A DNA stretch of 64,000 bases from an uncultured Rhizobiaceae group bacterium (lineage in GTDB: Bacteria > Pseudomonadota > Alphaproteobacteria > Rhizobiales > Rhizobiaceae). Positions 9,141-18,551 of this stretch are shown piece after piece. The notes under the pieces are model-generated. The model was not told the origin of the DNA and searched no databases. It was given only the letters and a program-made list of their open reading frames with translations. Position 1 is the first letter of the stretch; each line of letters begins with the position of its first letter. The position numbers and the translations under genes were made by a program. Where the stretch lies: contig CALLUS010000008.1 in assembly GCA_938010435.1 (NCBI GenBank), positions 1 to 64,000 on the forward strand. The letters run 5' to 3'.

Positions 9141-10826
9141 TCATCGATCGCTCGTTTCCCATCTTGGATTGATCCAAGCTTGTAAATTAGACTTTGGCAA
9201 TGGCGTCTTTCCCAGAATATGATCGGACGCTTTTTCCGCTGTCATGATTGCAGCTCCGTTCAAGTTGCCATTGGTGATGCGGGGGAAGATCGACGTGTCA
9301 ATAACACGCAAACCTTCAACACCGATTACACGACACTCAGGGTCCACCACAGCAAGCCGATCATCAGCCGCGCCCATTTTGGCTGTGCCACACGGATGAT
9401 ATGCACTTTCAGCATGTTCCCGAATATGGGCATCCAATTGTTCATCAGATTGAATCTTGTCTCCCGGCGAAATTTCCTTGCCACGGAATTCATCAAATGC
9501 AGCTTGACCAAAAATCTCGCGTGTCAAACGGATGCAGTGACGGAAATCTGCCCAGTCTTCATCATGGCTCATATAGTTGAATCGAATTTTCGGACTGGCT
9601 TTGACATCATTTGAAGCGAGACGAATGGTGCCACGCGATTTGGATCTCATGGGCCCCACGTGAGCTTGAAAACCGTGACCTTCTGCAGGGGCTTTACCAT
9701 CATAACGGATGGCCACGGGTAAAAAATGATATTGAATGTCGGGGTAATCTACCCCCGGTTTCGACCGCACGAAACCTGCGGATTCAAATTGGTTAGAAGC
9801 ACCAAGCCCCGTTTTGAAGAAAAGCCATTGCGCGCCAATCATCGCTTTGGAAAACAAATTGAGTTTTGAATAGAGCGTGATCGGTTGAATGCAAGCTTGC
9901 TGGATATACAGTTCCAGATGATCTTGCAGATTTCCACCCACCCCGGGCCGGTCTGCAAGCACTTCGATACCATGGTCTTTCAGATGACCGGCGGGGCCAA
10001 TGCCAGACAACATGAGCATTTTGGGTGTGTTGATGGAAGATGCAGCCAGCACGACCTCTTTGCGCGCACGCACACGTTCCACGCGGTCACCACGGGTGAT
10101 CTCCACGCCGACAGCTTTCTTGCCATCGAAGATCACTTTATTTGCAAAACATGACATCATGCGCAAATTTTCACGTTTGAGCGCAGGCTTCAAATAAGCA
10201 TTTGCTGCTGACCACCGTCGACCGTTGTGAACGGTTTGCTCCATCGGGCCGAAACCCTCCTGCTTCAGTCCATTATAATCATCGGTAATTTCAAACCCGG
10301 CCTGTTGACCAGCTTTAACGAATGCGTGAAACAACGGGTTTTCACGTGGGCCACGGCCCACATGCAATGGACCATCCGTTCCCCGCCCCTCGCCTTCAGC
10401 GCCACCATGGGAGGTTTCAGCACGCCGAAAATAAGGTTGAACATCTGAATAGGACCACCCTTTGGCGCCAACTTCGCTCCAATGGTCAAAATCTTTCGCA
10501 TGACCGCGCACATACACCATACCGTTGATAGAAGATGAACCACCAATCACCTTGCCACGTGGCGTAGCCATTTTCCGGTTGTTCATATTGGGTTCCGGTT
10601 CTGTGCCGAAACCCCAATCGTACATGGACATATTCATGGGGTAAGAAAGCGCCGCTGGCATTTGAATGAGTGGCCCCATATCCGTGCCACCATATTCCAA
10701 CACCAAAACATCATGTTTGCCATCTTCTGAAAGACGCGCTGCAGCCACAGAACCAGCCGAACCGGAACCGACAATCACGTAGTCAGCTTCTTGCACAAAT
10801 TCCAGATTTTCAATTCCGTGGCTCAA
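9141..10826 (-). CDS. betA: Choline dehydrogenase (GMC oxidoreductase)
   Basis: 561 residues. BetA oxidises choline to betaine aldehyde with FAD. The N-terminal dinucleotide-binding motif [14 protein letters not shown] is followed by the GMC signature [20 protein letters not shown] and the C-terminal block HPCGTAKMG with RVIDTSIFP and the N-G-N FAD loop. Strings such as [15 protein letters not shown] and the EPEPNMNNR region match rhizobial BetA. The start is TTG 10826, three bases after the GST stop, with AGGTGG about 10 nt upstream; no ATG fits the fold start. It lies downstream of betC, but betB and betI are not in this operon. Confidence in family is very high; choline specificity is supported by context. 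Confidence 0.93.
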   Translation of the reverse strand: MSHGIENLEFVQEADYVIVGSGSAGSVAAARLSEDGKHDVLVLEYGGTDMGPLIQMPAALSYPMNMSMYDWGFGTEPEPNMNNRKMATPRGKVIGGSSSINGMVYVRGHAKDFDHWSEVGAKGWSYSDVQPYFRRAETSHGGAEGEGRGTDGPLHVGRGPRENPLFHAFVKAGQQAGFEITDDYNGLKQEGFGPMEQTVHNGRRWSAANAYLKPALKRENLRMMSCFANKVIFDGKKAVGVEITRGDRVERVRARKEVVLAASSINTPKMLMLSGIGPAGHLKDHGIEVLADRPGVGGNLQDHLELYIQQACIQPITLYSKLNLFSKAMIGAQWLFFKTGLGASNQFESAGFVRSKPGVDYPDIQYHFLPVAIRYDGKAPAEGHGFQAHVGPMRSKSRGTIRLASNDVKASPKIRFNYMSHDEDWADFRHCIRLTREIFGQAAFDEFRGKEISPGDKIQSDEQLDAHIREHAESAYHPCGTAKMGAADDRLAVVDPECRVIGVEGLRVIDTSIFPRITNGNLNGAAIMTAEKASDHILGKTPLPKSNLQAWINPRWETSDR

Positions 10827-10829
10827 AAA

Positions 10830-11477
10830 TCAATCCACCTGCAGAGAAGAATAATCAACCATCACATGGTCCGCATAAGCGGGACGCTCAGTCAATCGAT
10901 TGTAATAGGCGTCCAAATTTGGTGTTGGCACACGCGCAAAATCCAACGTGTAATAACGATAAAGCAAATGACCCACAATGATGTCCGCAAAACTGAGATG
11001 TTTTCCCGCCAGGAAATTTTTACCCGCCAAACGCTTGTCGAGCAATTTCATCAGTCTTCCAACGTTACTCACACTGACAGCAAAAGTGTTCATGTCGCGA
11101 TCAGCTTTCGGCGTACGCACCAATGTCCAGAAAATCTCATAGATCACACTACGTGACAAAGTACCCTTAGCCCATTCCGCCCATTGATCGAGGTCGGCGC
11201 GTCGGGTCAGATCGGATGGCCAAAACGCCTCATTGCCATAACGCGCTCCGAGGTAACGGGTGATGGCACAACTTTCAAACAGAGTGATGCTCCCGTCCTG
11301 TAAGGTCGGAACCAAACCCATAGGATTCATCGCAAGATATTCAGGTGTATCGGTTCCGCCAAATGCCCCGCCAACGTCAAAACGTTCGAACTTCAATCCT
11401 AATTCAGCAACTGCCCACATAACGGTTTGCACGTTGGAGGATGTTTTACGTCCATGAATAATGATCGTGTTTGTCAT
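10830..11477 (-). CDS. Glutathione S-transferase family protein
   Basis: 215 residues. An N-terminal thioredoxin-like domain (about 1-80) contains NPMGLVPTLQDG, the cis-proline loop, and LFESCAITRYL, the glutathione gamma-glutamyl contact (E-S). An all-alpha C-terminal domain ends with FADIIVGHLLYRY. The first helix start has TSSNVQ, suggesting a Ser-type active site. Its ATG overlaps the betC stop (ATGA), so it is translationally coupled to choline sulfatase. GST genes inside bet clusters are not required by the known pathway; detoxification of the reactive aldehyde is a guess. Confidence 0.9.
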   Translation of the reverse strand: MTNTIIIHGRKTSSNVQTVMWAVAELGLKFERFDVGGAFGGTDTPEYLAMNPMGLVPTLQDGSITLFESCAITRYLGARYGNEAFWPSDLTRRADLDQWAEWAKGTLSRSVIYEIFWTLVRTPKADRDMNTFAVSVSNVGRLMKLLDKRLAGKNFLAGKHLSFADIIVGHLLYRYYTLDFARVPTPNLDAYYNRLTERPAYADHVMVDYSSLQVD

Positions 11478-13006
11478 GTATTGCTGCCCTCAAAACGTGG
11501 GTAGCGGGCATCGCTTTCCAACACATTCAGGTCTTTGTGGTTTCGCATATAGCGTTCAGACGCCAGTTGCAGCGGTTGATAATCCCACGGATAATAATCG
11601 CCATTGCGCAGCGCTTCATAAACAAGAAGGCGCTGTCTTTGACTGGTCATCACACTTTCAGTGAACGCTTCAAAATCATACGCGCTATCAATATTCACCT
11701 TCATGGCTTCCAATTGCTCGGTATAGGCAAGGTCAGCTGCCAAATTATTTTTCTCCTGCGGATCATCTTCAAGGTTGAACAATTGATCCGGATCGGCCGG
11801 ACAGATGTTCAATTTGAACGCACCTTCGCGCAACATTATCATTGGTGAGATTGATCCCTCAGCTGCATACTCGGTGATGATCTGACGAGATTCGATGTCG
11901 CCTTCCATTGCAGGAACGAGTGATACTCCGTCCACATCATGGGGCACTTTTCCGCCCGCCAGATCGACCAGTGTCGGGAAGACATCCAGCGTAGAAGATG
12001 GTTCCTTGATCGTAGCGGGCTTGAAGCGATCCGGCGCGCAAATCATCAATGGCACGCGGGAAGAACCTTCGAAGAAACTCATTTTGAACCACAGCCCCTT
12101 TTCGCCGAGCATATCGCCGTGGTCGGACACGAACATCACGATCGTATCATCGATAAACTCGCACGCTTCCAGCGTTTCAAGAATGCTGCCGATGTTTTCA
12201 TCAATATAAGAAATATTACCAAAATACGCACGACGACTGTCGATGGTTTTCTGATCAGTTGTGTCAAAATTCTGCCAGTCGGACATATCCAGCAAACGTT
12301 GGGAATGCGGGTCGTGGTCCTCATAAGCGATTGTGCCTTCGTTCAATGACGGCATTTTATCTTCGGGATACATGTCCCAATATTTTTGCCTCGTCACGAA
12401 TGGGTCATGCGGGTGTGTGAAACTGACCGTCAGACAAAATGGTTTTGACCGGTCTTCGCGCGCGAATTGATGTAGAGCCTGTTTTGCAAAGAATGCAACC
12501 TCGTCATCATATTCAAGTTGGTTGGTGGTTTCTGCCACACCTGCCGTCGTGACTGACCCTAAATTGTGATACCACCAGTCAATGCGTTCGTCGGGTTTGG
12601 TCCAATCGGGTGTCCAACCAAAATCCGCCGGATAAACATCTGTTGTCGTGCGCTTTTCAAAGCCATGCAGCTGGTCAGGCCCAACGAAATGCATCTTGCC
12701 GGAAAGGGTCGTCGAATAACCCAGTTTACGTAAATGATGGGCAAAGGTGGGAATGCTGGACGGGAATTCAGCCGCATTGTCATAAACGCCCGTACGTGTT
12801 GGCAGAAGGCCCGACATAAAGCTCGCGCGGGACGGCGCGCACAGTGGAGAAGCACAATATGTATTGGCGAAGTTGATACCTTTTTCATAAAGCGTGTGAA
12901 GATTGGGCACATGCAAGAACTCTGCGGGGCCATCTTCTCCAAATAATGTGCCATTGCATTGATCCACCATGAAGATCAAAAAATTAGGTTGGTGTGTCTT
13001 GGCCAT
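11474..13006 (-). CDS. betC: Choline-sulfatase
   Basis: 510 residues from ATG 13006; an upstream in-frame start at 13048 would add 14 residues that do not fit the family. BetC hydrolyses choline-O-sulfate to choline and sulfate. The formylglycine motif is C-A-P-S-R (Cys56), and the metal-binding MVDQ near the N-terminus and VSDHGDMLGEKGLW are present. The strings YDNAAEFPSSIPTFAHHLRK, GKMHFVGPDQLHGF and DWWYHNLGSVT match rhizobial BetC closely, which supports choline sulfate over phosphonate esters. It is the first gene of the operon and is divergent from choX across a 153-bp promoter region. An anaerobic or formylglycine-generating partner is not in the window. Confidence 0.93.
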   Translation of the reverse strand: MAKTHQPNFLIFMVDQCNGTLFGEDGPAEFLHVPNLHTLYEKGINFANTYCASPLCAPSRASFMSGLLPTRTGVYDNAAEFPSSIPTFAHHLRKLGYSTTLSGKMHFVGPDQLHGFEKRTTTDVYPADFGWTPDWTKPDERIDWWYHNLGSVTTAGVAETTNQLEYDDEVAFFAKQALHQFAREDRSKPFCLTVSFTHPHDPFVTRQKYWDMYPEDKMPSLNEGTIAYEDHDPHSQRLLDMSDWQNFDTTDQKTIDSRRAYFGNISYIDENIGSILETLEACEFIDDTIVMFVSDHGDMLGEKGLWFKMSFFEGSSRVPLMICAPDRFKPATIKEPSSTLDVFPTLVDLAGGKVPHDVDGVSLVPAMEGDIESRQIITEYAAEGSISPMIMLREGAFKLNICPADPDQLFNLEDDPQEKNNLAADLAYTEQLEAMKVNIDSAYDFEAFTESVMTSQRQRLLVYEALRNGDYYPWDYQPLQLASERYMRNHKDLNVLESDARYPRFEGSNT

Positions 13007-13159
13007 ATAGAAGTTCCGGTTTTGCGGGCTTGCATAAATTTGTGCCACTTGTCGAAAAAATACTCGCTTTACACGTCCAAAGGCGCTTCAATGCGCGACA
13101 TGACAATAAATCAAGATGCACCACTATCGCACGAAAATTATCGCAGGAGGAATTCTTTT

Positions 13160-14107
13160 ATGAACCGCACAATCAAATCTCTCGTTCTGGCCTCAACTAT
13201 GGGCGCAATGCTTTCAACAGCCGCTTATGCTGCCGAAGCCGACAGTTGCAAACTCGTTCGTTTCTCTGATGTAGGCTGGACAGATATCACCGCCACTACA
13301 GCTGCAACATCTGAAGTGTTAAAGGCGCTGGGCTATGAAACTGATGTGAAAGTCTTGGCCGTTCCAGTGACATATCAAGCTTTGGCCAAAGGCGATGTTG
13401 ATATTTTCCTCGGCAACTGGATGCCGACTATGGAAGGCGATATCAAAAAATATCGCGATGAAGGTTCTGTCGAAACAGTGCGTGAAAATCTTGAAGGCGC
13501 CAAATATACATTGGCCGTCAACAAAGCAGCAAGCGATGCCGGCATCAAAACTTTTGCCGATATTGCCAAGTTGAAAGACAAGCTGGACGGCAAAATCTAC
13601 GGTATCGAACCGGGCAATGATGGCAACCGGTTGATTCAGGGCATGATCGATAAAGACGCTTTCGGCTTGAAAGGTTTTGAAGTGGTAGAATCTTCCGAAG
13701 CCGGCATGTTGGCACAAGCTACTCGCGCTTCTAAAAAAGGTGAACCTGTTGTTTTCCTTGGTTGGGAACCACACCCGATGAACGCAAATTTGGAGATGTC
13801 CTACCTTGAAGGCGGCGATGATTTCTTCGGCCCGAACCTCGGTGGTGCGACCGTCTATACAAACGTTCGTAAAAACTACGTAACCGAATGCGGCAACGTT
13901 GGTGCTTTACTGAAAAACCTGAAATTCTCCCTCGCCATGGAAAATGAAATCATGGGTGCGATTTTGAATGACAGCGAAGATCCGAACAAAGCAGCAGCCG
14001 CTTGGATGAAGAAAAACCCTGACATGGTTATGGGTTGGCTTGAAGGTGTCACCACTCAAGATGGTGGCGATGCGAAAGCCGCCGTAAAAACTGCTCTGGG
14101 GCTTTAA
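13160..14107 (+). CDS. choX: Choline ABC transporter, periplasmic choline-binding protein
   Basis: 315 residues beginning at ATG 13160 with a strong AGGAGG (13145-13150). A Sec signal peptide ends near AYA-AEAD (about residue 22-24). The mature part is a glycine-betaine/choline-type OpuAC fold with VGWTDITATTAATSEVL, LGNWMPTMEGD, and WEPHPMN, whose aromatic residues typically cage the quaternary ammonium group. Length and sequence match Sinorhizobium-type ChoX. It delivers choline (and acetylcholine) to ChoW/ChoV. It is first in choXWV, and a hairpin after the gene probably keeps its level above that of the permease genes. Confidence 0.95.
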   Translation: MNRTIKSLVLASTMGAMLSTAAYAAEADSCKLVRFSDVGWTDITATTAATSEVLKALGYETDVKVLAVPVTYQALAKGDVDIFLGNWMPTMEGDIKKYRDEGSVETVRENLEGAKYTLAVNKAASDAGIKTFADIAKLKDKLDGKIYGIEPGNDGNRLIQGMIDKDAFGLKGFEVVESSEAGMLAQATRASKKGEPVVFLGWEPHPMNANLEMSYLEGGDDFFGPNLGGATVYTNVRKNYVTECGNVGALLKNLKFSLAMENEIMGAILNDSEDPNKAAAAWMKKNPDMVMGWLEGVTTQDGGDAKAAVKTALGL

Positions 14108-14126
14108 CTCCACCGTTGAAAACTCG

Positions 14127-14156
14127 AAAGGGCCGGTCAAATGACCGGCCCTTTTT
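14127..14156 (+). terminator. Intercistronic terminator-like hairpin after choX
   Basis: A perfect 12-bp stem (14127-14138 with 14143-14154), loop AAAT, with the GC-rich core GGGCCGGTC, followed by a short T run. This is a textbook intrinsic terminator, yet choW starts only 31 bp beyond it in the same direction. It is best read as a partial terminator or 3' stabiliser within choXWV. Confidence 0.85.
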
Positions 14157-14186
14157 GTAGCATGATATGTGCGTAAGGGGACAAAG

Positions 14187-15023
14187 ATGGAATGGCTTGA
14201 AGACAACAAAATTCCAGTTGGCAAGTGGTCTAAAGCCGTTGTGGATTGGTTGACAGACAACGCAGCTTCTATTTTTAGCGCCATTGAAACTGTTCTTGAA
14301 ATTATCATCAAAGGCCTTCTTGCCGTTTTTCAATATCCCCCAGCATTTGTCGTTATAGCGATTGTTTGCGCGTTGGCGTGGTGGTTCAAACGTTCCGTTC
14401 CATTGGCCATTACTGTGGCCCTCGGCATGTTGTTCATCATCAACCAAGGCTATTGGGAAGAGACAACTGAAACCCTTACATTGGTTCTTGCATCTGCAAT
14501 TGTGTGTATGGCTATTGGTGTTCCCATAGGTATATTTCTAGCGCACCACCCCCGTGCTTATGCAATTGCGCGACCGGTTCTCGACCTCATGCAAACACTA
14601 CCGACTTTTGTTTATCTTATCCCAGCGATCATATTCTTCGGTCTTGGTATGGTGCCCGGTTTGGTGGCAACGGTCATCTTTGTGATCCCCGCCCCGATCC
14701 GGCTGACGCAGTTAGGAATTTCATCGACCCCCAAAGCCATGCTTGAAGCCGGGCAAGCCTTCGGTGCTTCATGGCAACAATTGCTCTGGAAAGTCGAATT
14801 GCCTTCCGCACTGCCGCAAATCATGGCAGGCCTGACACAAACTATTATGTTGTCACTTTCCATGGTGGTGATTGCAGCGCTCGTGGGCGCCGACGGGTTG
14901 GGCGTTCCCATCGTGCGCGCGTTGAACACGGTGAACACGGCACTGGGGTTTGAAGCCGGTTTCGTGATTGTGATTGTCGCCATATTGCTCGACCGGTTGT
15001 TGCGAGTGGGAGATGCCAAATGA
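14187..15023 (+). CDS. choW: Choline ABC transporter permease
   Basis: 278 residues from ATG 14187, with AAGGGG 6 nt upstream. An in-frame GTG at 14169 is a weaker start. After an amphipathic N-terminus (MEWLEDNKIPVGKW), about seven hydrophobic segments follow. The ProW/OpuAB-type permease loop reads PTFVYLIPAIIFFGLGMVPG and the EAA-like stretch is EAGQAFGASWQQLLWKVELPSA. It forms the inner-membrane channel for choline with ChoV. Its stop overlaps the choV start (ATGA). Confidence 0.94.
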   Translation: MEWLEDNKIPVGKWSKAVVDWLTDNAASIFSAIETVLEIIIKGLLAVFQYPPAFVVIAIVCALAWWFKRSVPLAITVALGMLFIINQGYWEETTETLTLVLASAIVCMAIGVPIGIFLAHHPRAYAIARPVLDLMQTLPTFVYLIPAIIFFGLGMVPGLVATVIFVIPAPIRLTQLGISSTPKAMLEAGQAFGASWQQLLWKVELPSALPQIMAGLTQTIMLSLSMVVIAALVGADGLGVPIVRALNTVNTALGFEAGFVIVIVAILLDRLLRVGDAK

Positions 15024-16105
15024 ACATTTCCAAGAAACCTATCGTCCAATTCAAGGACGTGGATATTATTTTCGGGTCCAACCCGAAATCTGCACTCGCG
15101 ATGGTTGATGCAGGTCAAACCCGTGAAGAAATCCAATCGGCCACCGGACAGGTTCTGGGCGTGGCCGGATGTACCCTCGATGTGAACCAAGGCGAAATCG
15201 TTGTTCTCATGGGTCTTTCAGGTTCCGGCAAATCCACACTTCTTCGCGCGGTGAACGGACTCAATCCTGTTATCCGCGGTGAAACGCTGGTGGCTATGGA
15301 TGACGACATGGCAACTTATACCAACCCCCAGTCGTGCGGCTCCAAAACCCTATGCGATCTGCGCATGCACCGCGTGGCAATGGTGTTCCAACAATTCGGC
15401 CTACTACCATGGCGGACCGTGCGTGAAAATGTTGGGTTTGGTTTGGAAATCGCCGGCATGAAAGCCGTAGAACGGGGTATTAAAATAGATGAACAGCTGG
15501 ACCTTGTGGGCCTCAATGATTGGGGCGACCGGCAAGTGGCTGAACTGTCGGGTGGAATGCAGCAACGTGTTGGTCTTGCCCGTGCCTTTGCAACCGACGC
15601 GCCTATCTTGCTTATGGATGAACCATTTTCGGCGCTCGACCCCCTTATTCGCGATAAGTTGCAAGACGATTTACTGGAACTTCAATCGCGTTTGAAACGT
15701 ACCATTATTTTCGTCAGCCATGATCTTGATGAAGCATTGAAAATCGGCAATCGCATCGCAATTATGGAAGGCGGGCGGATTATTCAGTTTGGCACCGCCC
15801 AAGAAATCATCCTCAATCCGGCTACAGATTATGTTGCCGAATTCGTGGCACACATGAACCCGCTTTCCGTTTTACGTGCTGCCGAGGTGGTGCAACGTCA
15901 AAACCTACCCGCCGACAAAAACGCTATTACAATTGGTTCGGCGCTTAAAAAAGGCACGTTCGCGATTGCTCCGATTGAGACGCCTCTAAAAATAATTATG
16001 AAGGCTCAAATCGAAACAGGGTTGCCTGTCTTGATTGAAGAGAATGGCACAGTTATCGGAACAATCAGTTCTGAGGATGCAGTTTCCGCATTGGTCAATC
16101 GTTGA
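15020..16105 (+). CDS. choV: Choline ABC transporter ATP-binding protein
   Basis: 361 residues. The ATPase domain has Walker A GLSGSGKST, Q-loop MVFQQFGLLPWRTV, signature LSGGMQQRVGLARAF, Walker B ILLMDEPFSAL and H-loop FVSHD. This is the ProV/OpuAA type, with an N-terminal extension and a C-terminal CBS-like region (about 290-361, APIETPLKIIMKAQ and GTVIGTIS) that in relatives senses ionic strength. Here only about one CBS unit is visible. It powers choline uptake with ChoX and ChoW, and its start codon overlaps the choW stop. Confidence 0.94.
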   Translation: MNISKKPIVQFKDVDIIFGSNPKSALAMVDAGQTREEIQSATGQVLGVAGCTLDVNQGEIVVLMGLSGSGKSTLLRAVNGLNPVIRGETLVAMDDDMATYTNPQSCGSKTLCDLRMHRVAMVFQQFGLLPWRTVRENVGFGLEIAGMKAVERGIKIDEQLDLVGLNDWGDRQVAELSGGMQQRVGLARAFATDAPILLMDEPFSALDPLIRDKLQDDLLELQSRLKRTIIFVSHDLDEALKIGNRIAIMEGGRIIQFGTAQEIILNPATDYVAEFVAHMNPLSVLRAAEVVQRQNLPADKNAITIGSALKKGTFAIAPIETPLKIIMKAQIETGLPVLIEENGTVIGTISSEDAVSALVNR

Positions 16106-16151
16106 ACGATAGCTTACATCCACCGTTCAACAGGTATTACATTTTTATAGC

Positions 16152-17111
16152 CTAATGCCGGCCACGAGGGATAACTTCATACCCCGCCTCTTCCGGTTCA
16201 TCGTCCACCAATAGAGCGGGAAACCCATCGGCTAGAATTTCAAGATCTGTGGCATCTTCCAAACGGCGGATAATGTTGGGCGACAATTCCCTTGCGCCGT
16301 ACCGCGCTTCACCATCTTTAAAAATATCGACCATTAATGGCGATAATTCCAATGGAACATTGTGACATTCTGCAATCTTCTGAAACAGACCTATATCTTT
16401 CGACACAAGGTCCATAGTGAACTCAATATCACGGCTGCCGTTTAGAATGATCTGTCCCTCGGTTTCCGCTGAAAATGAGGTGCCGGACGAAATTGTAATA
16501 GCTTCATAGGTGGTGGCCATATCAAGGCCGGCAGCCTTCATGGTGACCATGGCTTCACAAACCGACAACAAATTTGCAGTGGCCAGATAATTGGTCATCA
16601 CCTTCAAAATGGAGGCCGAACCGATTTCACCTGTGTGCAAAACGCGCCTTCCCAACGTGGTCAATAATGGCAACATGCGTTCAAAGGTCGGACGGTCACA
16701 ACCCGCAAAAATTGAAATATTACCTGTGGCCGCGCGATGACAACCACCTGACACAGGACACTCGATGGCAGCGCCGCCTTTGGCTTCGACAAGCTTTGCA
16801 AGGCGCTTCACTTCTTCCACATCGGTGGTCGACATCTCCGCCCAGATTTTACCTTCACTCATCCCTTCCAAAATTCCGTTTTTTTCTTCCATAACGGCAG
16901 AACATGCAGCAGGTGACGGGAGACAAGTGATAATGAGATCGCAACGTTCGGCTATGTCTTTGGGGCTATCAGCCCAATGGGCACCCTTGTCCAGAAATGG
17001 TTGAGCAGCAGTTTTGTCCAAATCATGAACGGTGGTGTTATATCCGTTGCGCACCAAACTACCAGCCAGTTTTGCGCCGGCATTTCCAAGACCGATAAAT
17101 CCAACTTTCAT
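16152..17111 (-). CDS. 3-hydroxyisobutyrate-dehydrogenase-family NAD(P)-dependent oxidoreductase
   Basis: 319 residues. The N-terminal Rossmann motif is GFIGLGNAGAKLAG. The substrate motif CPVSGGCHRAATGNISIFAGC (family pattern DxPVSGG) follows at about 120-140, and the catalytic-lysine helix reads KVMTNYL. The family oxidises beta-hydroxyacids (3-hydroxyisobutyrate, tartronate semialdehyde, 6-phosphogluconate relatives). The C-terminal tail ending VDDEPEEAGYEVIPRGRH is longer than usual. It lies 18 bp downstream of the enolase-superfamily gene on the same strand, so the two probably form one sugar- or hydroxy-acid pathway. The substrate is not assignable. Confidence 0.85.
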   Translation of the reverse strand: MKVGFIGLGNAGAKLAGSLVRNGYNTTVHDLDKTAAQPFLDKGAHWADSPKDIAERCDLIITCLPSPAACSAVMEEKNGILEGMSEGKIWAEMSTTDVEEVKRLAKLVEAKGGAAIECPVSGGCHRAATGNISIFAGCDRPTFERMLPLLTTLGRRVLHTGEIGSASILKVMTNYLATANLLSVCEAMVTMKAAGLDMATTYEAITISSGTSFSAETEGQIILNGSRDIEFTMDLVSKDIGLFQKIAECHNVPLELSPLMVDIFKDGEARYGARELSPNIIRRLEDATDLEILADGFPALLVDDEPEEAGYEVIPRGRH

Positions 17112-17129
17112 ATAAATAACTCCGAGAGA

Positions 17130-18350
17130 TCAGCCACCCGCAAAGCGGTTTTCGCTGGCATAATTGTAAGGTTCGTCTTGCATTTCCAAATGTAGCCGTT
17201 CCCCCGTATACGGGTTCGCACGCGCTACATCTTCGTTCAGTTCATAACCCAAACCCGGACGTTTTGAGGGAATGACATGACCATCTTCCCATTCAATTTT
17301 ACGATCCAAAAGCTCTTCGTGGAAACCGCCAAATTGTTGGATGGATTCCAGAATAAGGAAATTTGGCGTTGAAGCTGCAAATTGAATGTTGGCAAGCGCT
17401 TCAATGGGGCCACAATAAAGATGTGGTGCAACTTGCGCATAATACGTCTCGGCAATTGCCGCGATTTTTTTTGCTTCCCAAATGCCGCCTACGCGACCAA
17501 GCGCAGGTTGCAAAATAGAAGCCGCACCCGTGCTCAAAACACGTGCAAATTCGTATTTGGTGGTCAACCGTTCACCCGTCGCTATCGGCACTTTAGATAC
17601 TGCTGCCACTTTTGCCATCTCCTCTGGCATTTCTGGTGGAGTCGGCTCCTCAAACCAAAGTGGTTCGTAAGGGGCCAAGCGTTGGGCCATACGAATGGCG
17701 CCTGAGGTGGTGAACTGACCATGGGTCCCGAATAAAAGATCAACGCGTGTTCCTACAGCCTCACGAATAGCTTTGCAGAAACGCTCTGATCTTTCCAAAT
17801 CCACCATTGCGGGTTGGTGTGGATCATTGACCGTGTAAGGCCCAGCCGGATCAAATTTCAGCGCTGTGAAACCCTGCTCCACATATTCAACGGCGCGCTC
17901 TGCGGACAGATCAGCATCATTGTAAAATGTTGCCGGATCTTGGTTTTCATCTGGATACAGGTAAGTGTACGAACGGACACGCGGATTCACCAAACCACCG
18001 ATTAGCTCATAAACCGGACGATCTAGCGCTTTACCGACAATATCCCAACACGCCATCTCAACCGCAGAATATGCGCCCATAACAGTCGGGTCAGGCCGTT
18101 GAGAAAAGCCTGAAGAATGGAAGAGTCTGAACATACGCTCGATATCTGATGGAGCCATACCGACGCAATATCGTTGGAACAAATCTTCTGCTGCCGCACA
18201 TTGAACCTTCGGGCCGATACTGCCTCCATATATTTCTCCGTAACCCACAATGCCATTGTCAGTAGTGACTTTCACAAACATGAAATACCGCCCACCATAT
18301 CCTGGCGGAGGGTTGCCGACGATGAAGGTTTCAATGTCTTTCAGTTTCAT
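17130..18350 (-). CDS. Mandelate racemase / muconate lactonizing enzyme family protein
   Basis: 406 residues with the two-domain enolase-superfamily layout: N-terminal capping domain (1-130) and TIM barrel. Visible residues are K-F-D in TALKFD (the KxK/KxD position), FGTHGQ, metal ligands WFEEPTPPE and ATGERLTTKYEF, and the barrel-7 histidine in VAPHLYCGP. The position that normally reads QPD before the GG of strand 6 reads QPALGRVGG, so the Asp of the usual His-Asp dyad seems to be missing. Relatives dehydrate or isomerise sugar acids. It is paired with the adjacent dehydrogenase and is probably its upstream enzyme. The reaction is unknown. Confidence 0.82.
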   Translation of the reverse strand: MKLKDIETFIVGNPPPGYGGRYFMFVKVTTDNGIVGYGEIYGGSIGPKVQCAAAEDLFQRYCVGMAPSDIERMFRLFHSSGFSQRPDPTVMGAYSAVEMACWDIVGKALDRPVYELIGGLVNPRVRSYTYLYPDENQDPATFYNDADLSAERAVEYVEQGFTALKFDPAGPYTVNDPHQPAMVDLERSERFCKAIREAVGTRVDLLFGTHGQFTTSGAIRMAQRLAPYEPLWFEEPTPPEMPEEMAKVAAVSKVPIATGERLTTKYEFARVLSTGAASILQPALGRVGGIWEAKKIAAIAETYYAQVAPHLYCGPIEALANIQFAASTPNFLILESIQQFGGFHEELLDRKIEWEDGHVIPSKRPGLGYELNEDVARANPYTGERLHLEMQDEPYNYASENRFAGG

Positions 18351-18523
18351 GGAAATTTCCGGCTAATCAGTTATTCATCGCCAATAGATCATCATTCTTT
18401 TTCCTCACTGCAAAGGGCCATTTACGCCTTTGCACGGCGATTTCCTGATATATGAACCGTTCAAAGTGCTGACACCTCAACTTTTAAACAGACCCCAAAA
18501 ATAAATTTCGCAACCCTTGTTGG

Positions 18524-18538
18524 TTAACAAATCGTTAA
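18524..18538. promoter_or_regulatory. CtrA box immediately upstream of the GNAT gene
   Basis: Perfect TTAA-N7-TTAA (TTAA at 18524-18527 and 18535-18538). It ends only 13 bp before the GNAT start codon and lies 174 bp upstream of the divergent enolase-family gene. That closeness fits repression, or a nearly leaderless transcript, better than classical activation of the GNAT gene. The rest of the 201-bp gap shows no clear structure. Confidence 0.55.
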
Positions 18539-18551
18539 CTAGACTTACAGA

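Noticed and set aside
16101-16131. GTTGAACG/CGTTCAAC hairpin between choV and the convergent dehydrogenase as a bidirectional terminator
   Set aside because: 15-nt loop and no adjacent T run on either strand.
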